From positions 1 through 17,902 of the forward strand of contig JASLEQ010000719.1 of NCBI GenBank assembly GCA_030151135.1: a DNA stretch of 17,902 nt. The letters run 5' to 3'. This DNA comes from Candidatus Sulfotelmatobacter sp. (lineage in GTDB: Bacteria; Acidobacteriota; Terriglobia; Terriglobales; SbA1). The notes beneath the pieces were generated by a model, which was given only the letters and a program-made list of their open reading frames with translations, was not told where the DNA came from and did not search any database. Numbering within the stretch: the first letter of the stretch is position 1; every line of letters starts with the position of its first letter. Made by a program: the position numbers and the translations under genes. Below, piece after piece: positions 1-7,378 of the stretch.

Positions 1-1
1 C

Positions 2-1354
2 GCCCCAGACGTTTCCAAATGGAAAAATCGAACTTTCCTTGGATATCCCAGGTCCGATGGTCAGGTCGGAACGAGAAATTACTGGCTCGTCGTGCCGCTA
101 GTCTTCTGCGAGAACAAAAATATTCAAGTTCTGAAACAAGCCTTTGAAGAGGAACTTGGGTTTGCTGCTCCGCAGGTATACCGACAACAAGTGGCAGAGA
201 TGGCGAGGCTGTATCGTGATGGCAAGTTGACTCAGCTTTCAGATGAGTTTCGCGCTGGCGACGGCTCCCATGCTTCGAGCCCTCGCCTTTTCGAAAACGT
301 CGACGGCATACGTTTTCTGCTGCATGAAGGCGGTTGCGGCGGGACCCATGAAGACTCCAGAAATCTTTGCGGATTGCTTGCTGGCTACATCCACCACCCC
401 AACGTCGCGGGTGCAACAGTTTTGAGCCTAGGCTGTCAGCATGCGCAGATTCGAATTTTGCAGGAAGAGATCCGGAAGCGAAATTCGCAATTCGATAAAC
501 CATTATTTATTTTCGAACAACAGCAGAGCGGATCCGAATCCGCAATGATGACTCAGGCAATCCGCCAGACATTCCTTGGATTAGCGGAGGCGAACAAAGC
601 GCAACGCACCCGTGCGCCGCTGTCGAAACTCTGCGTTGGACTGAAGTGCGGCGGTTCCGACGGTTTTTCCGGAATCTCGGCGAACCCGGCAATCGGCCAT
701 GCCTCCGATCTCCTTGCCGCGCTCGGAGGCCGGACCATTCTTTCCGAGTTTCCCGAACTCTGTGGCGTTGAGCAGAACTTGATCGATCGTGGACGAAGCA
801 AAGAGGTCGGAGACCGTTTCATTCGATTGATGACTGATTATGCCGCACGCGCCGCGGCCGTTCGTGCCACCTTTGAAATGAATCCTTCACCCGGAAATGT
901 GAAAGATGGTTTGCTCACGGATGCGATGAAATCCGCAGGAGCGGCTAAAAAAGGCGGAACTTCACCCGTAACAGCGGCTCTCGATTATCCGGAGTACTCA
1001 ACCGAGGCGGGCCTGAACCTGCAATGTACGCCCGGAAACGACGTCGAATGTGTTACCGCACAGGTTGGAGCGGGAGCAAGCGTTGTTCTTTTCACCACCG
1101 GCCTGGGCACTCCGACCGGAAATCCCGTTGCCCCAGTTGTAAAGCTTTCCACCAACTCCGCGCTCGCCAAAAAAATGCAGGACATCATTGATATCGACAC
1201 GGGCCCGATAGTTGAAGGTCAGACCACCATTGAGCAGACGGGAGAAGCCATCCTCGACTATGTAATTGAGGTTGCCAGCGGCCGAGCGCTGACCAAGGCC
1301 GAGCAGAAGGCACAGGAAGACTTCATTCCGTGGAAGCGGGGTGTTTCGCTGTGA
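2..1354 (+). CDS. UxaA/GarD-family sugar-acid dehydratase, probable L-fuconate dehydratase (5' end outside window)
   Basis: The reading frame is open from base 2, and the residues before the first GTG (92) already match the family (GYPRSDGQVGTRNYW, then VPLVFCENKN), so the gene begins upstream. About 450 residues are visible, essentially the whole catalytic GD_AH_C region. An N-terminal SAF domain, if fused, would lie outside. Family motifs are GGCGGTHED, HPNVAG, LSLGCQH, LKCGGSDGFSGISANPAIG, SEFPELCGVEQ and the C-terminal FIPWKRGVSL. The conserved Cys residues are in the usual metal/active-site motifs. Known family members remove water from altronate or galactarate. A UxaA-type protein also sits in the Campylobacter jejuni fucose cluster. 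The two dehydrogenases that follow, the first overlapping this stop codon, make L-fuconate the likeliest substrate here. The family is certain and the substrate is inferred; altronate or another aldonate remains possible. Confidence 0.9.
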   Translation, partial: APDVSKWKNRTFLGYPRSDGQVGTRNYWLVVPLVFCENKNIQVLKQAFEEELGFAAPQVYRQQVAEMARLYRDGKLTQLSDEFRAGDGSHASSPRLFENVDGIRFLLHEGGCGGTHEDSRNLCGLLAGYIHHPNVAGATVLSLGCQHAQIRILQEEIRKRNSQFDKPLFIFEQQQSGSESAMMTQAIRQTFLGLAEANKAQRTRAPLSKLCVGLKCGGSDGFSGISANPAIGHASDLLAALGGRTILSEFPELCGVEQNLIDRGRSKEVGDRFIRLMTDYAARAAAVRATFEMNPSPGNVKDGLLTDAMKSAGAAKKGGTSPVTAALDYPEYSTEAGLNLQCTPGNDVECVTAQVGAGASVVLFTTGLGTPTGNPVAPVVKLSTNSALAKKMQDIIDIDTGPIVEGQTTIEQTGEAILDYVIEVASGRALTKAEQKAQEDFIPWKRGVSL

Positions 1355-2151
1355 CGTCCGTCGGAAATCGCACAAGCGATCGGCGTCTTGACGGACGTAC
1401 TTCAATCGTTACTGGTGCCGGGAGCGGCATCGGCCGGGCGATCGCCCTTCGTATCGCTTCCCATGGAGCATTTGTCCGGGCACTGGATATAAACGAGCCC
1501 GGAGCTGCTGAAACCTGCCAGATGGTTGCCTCGGCTGGAGGCCATGCGACTTCCCACCAGTGTGACGTCACGAATCAGCGTCAAGTGATCGAACTGTTTT
1601 CCACCCTTTCGCGGGAAGGCAACATTCACATCCTGGTAAATAACGCAGGCATATCCCACATTGGAACTGTGGAGAGCACGACAGAGCAGGATTTCGATCG
1701 CCTGGTCGCCGTGAATATAAAAGGATTTTACAACTGCCTGCACGCAATTCTGCCGCACATGCGGCGAAACGATCGAGGCGTCATCCTAAATATGGCGTCG
1801 ATCGCTGGGTCCGCCGGTCTGCCCGACCGATTCGCATATTCAATGACCAAGGGTGCTGTCGTCGCGATGACTTTTTCGGTCGCGCGCGATTACCTGGCAC
1901 ACAACATTCGTTGTAATTGCATTTCGCCGGCTCGCGTACACACTCCATTTGTCGATCGATATCTGAAGAATAATTATCCGGGGCATGAAAAAGAGATGTT
2001 CGACAAACTCGCAAGCTCACAACCCATCGGACGCATGGCCGAACCCGATGAGGTGGCCTCTCTCGCCTTGTTCCTTTGTTCCGATGAAGCATCCTTTATT
2101 ACCGGCGTGGATTACCCGCTGGACGGTGGTTTTCTTAACCTTCGAGGCTAG
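1351..2151 (+). CDS. SDR-family oxidoreductase, probable 2-keto-3-deoxy-L-fuconate dehydrogenase
   Basis: A classical short-chain dehydrogenase of 266 residues. The GTG at 1351 overlaps the dehydratase stop (GTGA), which implies translational coupling. A GTG at 1330 in the same frame would add seven residues and is less likely. Visible are the nucleotide-binding TGAGSGIG (residues 21-28), Asp46 at the end of beta-2 (suggesting NAD over NADP), NNAG (97-100), catalytic Ser150, Tyr163 and Lys167, and a C-terminal DYPLDGGF. The segment ARVHTPFVDRYL after the active site resembles, from memory, the 2-keto-3-deoxy-L-fuconate dehydrogenases of Xanthomonas-type fucose oxidation, where the C4 hydroxyl is oxidised before cleavage or hydrolysis. 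The SDR assignment is secure. The substrate rests on that motif and on the operon. It is cytoplasmic. Confidence 0.85.
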   Translation: MTSVGNRTSDRRLDGRTSIVTGAGSGIGRAIALRIASHGAFVRALDINEPGAAETCQMVASAGGHATSHQCDVTNQRQVIELFSTLSREGNIHILVNNAGISHIGTVESTTEQDFDRLVAVNIKGFYNCLHAILPHMRRNDRGVILNMASIAGSAGLPDRFAYSMTKGAVVAMTFSVARDYLAHNIRCNCISPARVHTPFVDRYLKNNYPGHEKEMFDKLASSQPIGRMAEPDEVASLALFLCSDEASFITGVDYPLDGGFLNLRG

Positions 2152-2937
<786 letters not shown>

Positions 2938-3045
2938 ACGTTCCCAGCGTTTCAGCCCCTTTGTCCGGTTTTCGTAACGAAAATCAATCTTTTGTTCAGG
3001 TTGGCATCGCCTCGGTGAGAATGCCATTACACGAGGGGGGAAGGA

Positions 3046-3207
3046 GTGGCTCCGGGCGTCTGCCAGACCTGCGGCGGTTCCGGTTACATCGCGAAGCCAG
3101 TGGACCTGAATGGAAAGTCCGAGGGCGTCGCGTTTATCCGGATGAAGTGTCCCGCCTGCGGCGGAAGCGGCCGGAAGCGCCCGATCTCACCTACAGCCGC
3201 GGGCTGA
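3046..3207 (+). CDS. Small protein with two DnaJ-type CxxCGGSG zinc knuckles
   Basis: A 53-residue frame starting at GTG 3046 and ending at TGA 3207, too short for routine gene calling. A purine-rich GAGGGGGGAAGGA runs directly into the GTG, giving a Shine-Dalgarno match at a workable distance. The frame is closed by a TGA at 3016-3018 and has no other start. The protein holds CQTCGGSG (residues 6-13) and CPACGGSG (35-42), separated by a hydrophilic linker with VDLNGKSEG, and ends in a short basic tail (RKRP). The pair is what one DnaJ-type zinc-binding unit looks like: four Cys for one zinc with glycine turns. No J domain or other partner is fused. The role is unknown; protein or RNA binding, or a zinc-ribbon adaptor, are options. 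The pattern is very unlikely by chance, so I consider the gene real. Confidence 0.7.
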   Translation: MAPGVCQTCGGSGYIAKPVDLNGKSEGVAFIRMKCPACGGSGRKRPISPTAAG

Positions 3208-3318
3208 CCGCACGGCCTGCGGTGCTTGCGAAAACGTACGGAATCCGGATCGTCAACTTCCCGTTTAACGGTGGATGATCCGGTCCGGACGTTCTCGTTC
3301 CTCTACATATGTGCCGGT

Positions 3319-4617
3319 TCAGGCGATCCCGGCAGCCTTCGAACGACTACTCCGAAAGATGGGCAACGCGGTTTCCAATCGATTGCGGCCATTCTCTTTT
3401 GCCTTGTACAACGCTTTGTCCGCCGCCTTCACGACCGCTTCGAATACGGAACGCTCGCTCGAGTTCGCGACTCCAATACTTACTGTGACTGATAACGCCG
3501 CGGTATCTTTTTCGCGCGTAAGCTGCCGAATCACATCCGCTTTCGACGACCTTCTGCTGCGCTGAGATCTCCTTTCAGCCCCCCTGGGGAGTTGTCGGCG
3601 ATCATTTCCTCGCAGGCGGAATTCCGATTTCTCAATCCGTTGCCTCAAGTGTTCCAGCGAGTCAACAACTTCTCCCACGCTCTTGCCTGGGAAGAGAATA
3701 TTGAATTCCTCTCCGCCGCAACGGTACGCCTGTCCTCCCGCACTCACTTGAGCGAGATTCGAGGCAACAAGTCGCAGTACCTGGTCCCCAGTGTCATGAC
3801 CAAAGGTGTCGTTGAAGCGTTTGAAATGATCAATGTCTACGACTGCAACGGAATACGGATGCCTCAATCGCAGCGTGGCTTCGTTGAATGCCCGCCGCGA
3901 AGGCAATCCAGTCAACTCATCGTGATAGGCCAGCAGGTAGGAGTTTTCCACGATCGATACTGCAACCACAGCGGCTGCCGCCGTCCAGTACAGCATGGAA
4001 GTGGCCACGGTCTCCTGATTGCGCATCGCCAGGGCAATGGCGAATAAGGACCAGACGAACGCACTGTCGAGTGGCTTCCGCGTATAAAAGAAACGGAGAA
4101 GCAGCAGGACCATCGCCGCTGCAAAAAGATACCCGGCATAGTGTGAGAGCGGAACCGGTTGCGGCGCATGGCGAGCGGAAACAAGCGCTGACGGCCTTCC
4201 TCCGCTTGCGCCACCCAGTATCACTGCGCCCGCCAAGGTTTCCACGGATAGGAAGATGCATAGCGGAGCAACGGCCTCAAGGTTGAATCCCCGCTCGTGC
4301 ATGAAGGCAATCAGGACGAAGTTAACCGGCAGTAGTATCGAAACCACTCGCAGTGTTGTCAGGAAGTGAGGCCCGCCTAATGTAGAGACCGCGGCTTGCT
4401 GCGCGATCAGAATCAATATTAATGAGAGAAAGCTTCGGCTCGAATGAAATCGCCATGCAAGTAGCATCCCGCCGAAGATAGAGCAGTAGTACAGGAAATT
4501 AATCGCGGGCGCGGCTATCGTCAGCCAGCCTGAGTACACAAGAAAGGCGACACCAAGTACCAGGACCCCGCCTGGCACAAAAAACGCTCTGATCGCCGTG
4601 CGATCCCAAAGGCGCAC
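3319..4617 (-). CDS. Membrane-anchored GGDEF diguanylate cyclase
   Basis: 432 residues from GTG 4617, which has GGAG seven bases upstream. A TTG at 4665 in the same frame (+16 residues) has GGAGG only three bases away and is the alternative. The N-terminal half is about eight hydrophobic segments (roughly residues 11-225) with no recognisable sensor family. It is followed by a GGDEF domain: YHDELTGLPSRRAF, metal-binding Asp261 and Asp263 in VVDIDHFKRFND, and the active-site loop RCGGEEF (GGEEF 301-305), a catalytically competent variant. The expected product is cyclic di-GMP made at the inner membrane. The RxxD inhibitory site before the loop is absent (SAGG there). A strongly basic insertion (about 334-374, RRQLPRGAERRSQRSRRSSK) separates the loop from the C-terminal SVTVSIGVA. 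The gene is divergent from the response-regulator gene. Confidence 0.9.
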   Translation of the reverse strand: MRLWDRTAIRAFFVPGGVLVLGVAFLVYSGWLTIAAPAINFLYYCSIFGGMLLAWRFHSSRSFLSLILILIAQQAAVSTLGGPHFLTTLRVVSILLPVNFVLIAFMHERGFNLEAVAPLCIFLSVETLAGAVILGGASGGRPSALVSARHAPQPVPLSHYAGYLFAAAMVLLLLRFFYTRKPLDSAFVWSLFAIALAMRNQETVATSMLYWTAAAAVVAVSIVENSYLLAYHDELTGLPSRRAFNEATLRLRHPYSVAVVDIDHFKRFNDTFGHDTGDQVLRLVASNLAQVSAGGQAYRCGGEEFNILFPGKSVGEVVDSLEHLRQRIEKSEFRLRGNDRRQLPRGAERRSQRSRRSSKADVIRQLTREKDTAALSVTVSIGVANSSERSVFEAVVKAADKALYKAKENGRNRLETALPIFRSSRSKAAGIA

Positions 4618-4840
4618 TGAATCACTCCGTCCACAAACCCTGCCGTCAATTATCCGCGTCTTCAAAGCCCTCCGGGATTAGCAGGGGAGGTTCAAGCCGA
4701 CGCCCAGCCCGCTTGCGAAGAATTCCGCATTTGAACCTCTGCTCTGTTTTGGCATCCACGTACCTTCGTTCTGCGAGGATTTGGCTTCAGTTCAGCAGTT
4801 TCTAACTAGACTGGGACGTTCCATTAAGGACGGTTCACTT

Positions 4841-5917
4841 ATGCGAATTCTTATGGCGGAAGATGATGAAGCTCTGGGCAAATTTGTTCAACAGGGCCTT
4901 GAAAGCGAGCAATACAAGGTTGACCTGGTTCGGGACGGAGAGCAGGCCCGGTCAGCGGCCACCGACTCCGAATATGACCTGGTCATACTCGATCTCAACC
5001 TGCCCAAAGTAGACGGCGTCTGCGTGCTCCGGCACCTGCGGCTAAAAAAGCCGAGCCTTCCGGTGCTGGTGTTGACACAACGCACGCGGGTGGAGGACCG
5101 CGTGGAATGTTTGGACACTGGCGCGGATGATTACCTTCCGAAGCCATTTTCCTTCTCGGAGCTTTCGGCTCGAATCCGAGCTCTGATCCGACGGAGCCAT
5201 GTGCCCTCAGAGGCTGTCCTGGCTATCGCCGATCTAAAGTTGGATCGCGTGCAACGTCTGGTCCAGCGGGCCGGGGTGCGTATCGACCTTACAACAAAAG
5301 AGTTCACCCTTCTGGAATACCTGATGCGTTACGCGGGGCGCGGGGTGACACGGTCCATGATTCTTGAGCATGTCTGGAATCTGTCATTTGATACCACCAC
5401 GAACGTCGTCGATGTCTACATCAATTATAAAGCGGCGCGAGTGGGAGATCTCGTCACCATCAGCGTGGTGCAGAATCTCTCGGCTTCAAACACGGGAAAC
5501 GTTGCCACCAACCGCAGTCTCTCCGCCAGTTCGGGAATTACCGCGCTGCCTGGACAATTGAAGACGACGGGAGTCGCCAGCCTGTTTTCGCCAAACTCTA
5601 CCCAGGTCCTCTCCGGCAAAGCACAGGCGACGTCGCAAACTTCCCTTAGCACGACCCTCACCGGCCGCGTAGCTGCCGTCCTGAGCAGCGGAACCTTAGT
5701 CGTCCAGGCAGAGCGCCAGATCACGATGAACAATCAGCATGAAACCGTGATTCTCCGCGGACTGGTTCGGCCCGGTGATCTCGATGCCACGAATACCGTC
5801 GCCTCCAATAATGTCGGGGACCTCGAAGTGGAAGTGAAAGGCAAAGGTGTCATCAGCGAAGGTACACGTCCGCCCAACCCGGTGGTGAAGTGGATCCTTC
5901 GCCTCGTGGGATTCTAG
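4841..5917 (+). CDS. Chimeric protein: OmpR-type response regulator (truncated) fused to FlgH L-ring domain (truncated)
   Basis: 358 residues from ATG 4841, with AAGGA at 4825-4829; an in-frame TTG at 4781 is less likely. Residues 1-120 are a complete receiver domain: acidic pocket Asp8/Asp9, phosphoacceptor Asp51 (VILDLNLP), Thr79 and Lys101 (LPKPF). Residues 125-196 are an OmpR-type winged helix (LTTKEFTLLEYLMRYAGRGV, TTTNVVDVYINY) that stops inside the recognition helix, before the expected LRRK and wing. From residue 197 (KAARVGDLVTISV) the chain is FlgH, the flagellar L-ring protein, through LTGRVAAVLSSGTLVVQAER, RGLVRPGDLDATNTV and VEVKGKGVI to a C-terminal WILRLVGF. FlgH's lipoprotein signal peptide and N-terminus (about 60 residues) are missing. 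Neither half should work normally: no intact DNA-binding wing and no export signal. flgI starts directly at the stop codon. Likely a deletion fusion; an assembly chimera must be excluded. Confidence 0.85.
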   Translation: MRILMAEDDEALGKFVQQGLESEQYKVDLVRDGEQARSAATDSEYDLVILDLNLPKVDGVCVLRHLRLKKPSLPVLVLTQRTRVEDRVECLDTGADDYLPKPFSFSELSARIRALIRRSHVPSEAVLAIADLKLDRVQRLVQRAGVRIDLTTKEFTLLEYLMRYAGRGVTRSMILEHVWNLSFDTTTNVVDVYINYKAARVGDLVTISVVQNLSASNTGNVATNRSLSASSGITALPGQLKTTGVASLFSPNSTQVLSGKAQATSQTSLSTTLTGRVAAVLSSGTLVVQAERQITMNNQHETVILRGLVRPGDLDATNTVASNNVGDLEVEVKGKGVISEGTRPPNPVVKWILRLVGF

Positions 5918-7048
5918 ATGCCAACATTGACGAAATCTTCGTTCCGCCTGCTGATCGTCCCTCTAATTTCTATCATTCTGTCTTTCCCGGTTTTACTTTC
6001 CGCCGAAGTTCACAAAGTCCTGGTACGCGACGTCGCTTCGGTAGAAGGCATTCGCGACAACGCCCTCGTCGGCTATGGACTCGTCGTGGGACTCAAAGGG
6101 ACCGGCGATCGCCAGCAAACTTATTTCACCGTTCAAACTCTGGCCAGCATTCTCGCGCGCATGGGCATACAGATCCCCACCGCCTCCGTTCGTGTGAACA
6201 ACGTTGCCGCGGTCTTTGTCACCGCCAGCCTGCCTCCTTTTGCGCGTCCTGGCATGCACCTCGACGTGCTCGTCTCCTCCAGTGGCGATGCGCGAAGTCT
6301 GGAAGGAGGGCTGCTTCTGCTCACGCCGCTCTACGCCGCTGATGGCCAGGTCTTCGCAGCTGCTCAGGGTCCCTTAGTGGTCGGTGGTTACGCGGTCGGA
6401 ACCTCCAACAACGCCAAACAGATGAACCATCCCACGGTCGGCAGAGTTCCCGGAGGCGCCCTCGTCGAGCGGGAGAATTCCCTCGATCTCTCCAGGCTCG
6501 ATCACCTTTCGCTGCTGCTGAACGAACCGAACTTCTCAACCGCCAACAATCTCGCAAACGTCATCAATGAAACATGGTCGTCAAAAATTGCCACCGCAGT
6601 CGATAGTCGCAGGGTAGACGTAGAAGTCGCGAAGATCGGTCCCGCGTCAGTGCCCGTGTTGATGAGCCGAATCGAGAACCTGGAAATTGAAGTCAGCCGC
6701 CGGGCTAAGGTTGTCGTCAACGAGCGCACCGGCACGGTTGTGCTCGGACGCGACGTCCATCTCGGCGCTGTCTCCATCCTTCATGGAAATTTCTCCATCG
6801 AAGTTACCACCGCGCTCAACGTCTCCCAACCAAATCCCATGTCCAATGGAAAAACTGAAGTTGTGCCCCAAACGAGCCTGCGCACAACCGAAACTCCCGC
6901 CCGCAATGTCGAACTCGAAGAAGGAGCCAGCGTCGAGCAACTGGTCACCAGGCTGCAAGCTATCGGCGCGACCGCCCGCGATGTAGTTTCGATCCTTCAG
7001 GCGATCAAGGCTGCCGGGGCCCTTGAAGCAGAATTGGAGATCATCTAA
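5918..7048 (+). CDS. flgI: Flagellar P-ring protein FlgI
   Basis: 376 residues, the normal FlgI length. ATG 5918 follows the TAG of the upstream chimera with no gap, so translation is probably coupled. A Sec signal peptide is clear (basic start, hydrophobic core, cleavage near LLSA|EVHK around residue 29). Family signatures are VRDVASVEGIRDNALVGYGL, GLKGTGDRQQTYF, NVAAVFVTASLPPFARPG, the GGALVERE segment and the C-terminal LVTRLQAIGATARDVVSILQAIKAAGALEAEL. FlgI monomers assemble in the periplasm around the rod to form the P-ring in peptidoglycan. The protein appears intact although its usual L-ring partner FlgH is damaged just upstream. Confidence 0.95.
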   Translation: MPTLTKSSFRLLIVPLISIILSFPVLLSAEVHKVLVRDVASVEGIRDNALVGYGLVVGLKGTGDRQQTYFTVQTLASILARMGIQIPTASVRVNNVAAVFVTASLPPFARPGMHLDVLVSSSGDARSLEGGLLLLTPLYAADGQVFAAAQGPLVVGGYAVGTSNNAKQMNHPTVGRVPGGALVERENSLDLSRLDHLSLLLNEPNFSTANNLANVINETWSSKIATAVDSRRVDVEVAKIGPASVPVLMSRIENLEIEVSRRAKVVVNERTGTVVLGRDVHLGAVSILHGNFSIEVTTALNVSQPNPMSNGKTEVVPQTSLRTTETPARNVELEEGASVEQLVTRLQAIGATARDVVSILQAIKAAGALEAELEII

Positions 7049-7335
7049 TGAATGAGATATCGCCGGTTGGATCTACCGTGTCAAAGCTGTCCGTATCGCT
7101 TCCGACACCCAGCGTCAAGGCAGCCCGTCAATTTGAAGCGAGCCTGATCTCGTCCATACTCGAATCGATGCAGAAGGCTTACGTTTCTCTTCCAGGGGAA
7201 GACTCTCTTCCGGGGTCCGAGAATTACGGCTACCTGGCCACTCAGGCCCTGGGCTCTGAAATCGCGGCTCGTGGAGGTTTCGGCATTGCAGATATGATTT
7301 CGCGCTACTTCGCCGCGCATCCTGACAAGAAATAG
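7048..7335 (+). CDS. flgJ: FlgJ-type flagellar rod-binding protein (single domain)
   Basis: 95 residues. The ATG at 7048 shares one base with the flgI stop (TAATG), so the two genes are translationally coupled. The sequence is the rod-binding half of FlgJ only: KAARQFEASLISSILESMQKAY, a short loop with GSENYGYLATQALGSEIA, then RGGFGIADMISRYF. The C-terminal peptidoglycan hydrolase domain of enterobacterial FlgJ is absent, which is common outside gammaproteobacteria. It is expected to act in the periplasm as cap or scaffold for rod assembly. No other flagellar gene follows; the next gene is on the opposite strand 43 bases downstream. Confidence 0.88.
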   Translation: MNEISPVGSTVSKLSVSLPTPSVKAARQFEASLISSILESMQKAYVSLPGEDSLPGSENYGYLATQALGSEIAARGGFGIADMISRYFAAHPDKK

Positions 7336-7378
7336 CGCGGCATGATTCACCGTCCCGGCGCGTCAAGCAGATCGTCGC

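Noticed and set aside
2969..2983. TTTTCG-TAA-CGAAAA inverted repeat after the fucose operon
   Set aside because: Short AT-flanked 6-bp stem; too weak for a terminator and not supported as an operator.
2961..3278. 105-codon + frame rich in Arg between the fucose genes and the cyclase gene
   Set aside because: No family features; it is an out-of-frame shadow of the small CxxCGGSG gene, whose frame has motifs and a ribosome site.
3592..4047. 151-codon + frame opposite the diguanylate cyclase
   Set aside because: The minus strand encodes a clear GGDEF domain over the same bases.
4618..4840. Divergent interval between the cyclase and response-regulator genes, scanned for promoters
   Set aside because: No convincing -35/-10 pair, operator or structured RNA was seen apart from the ribosome sites.
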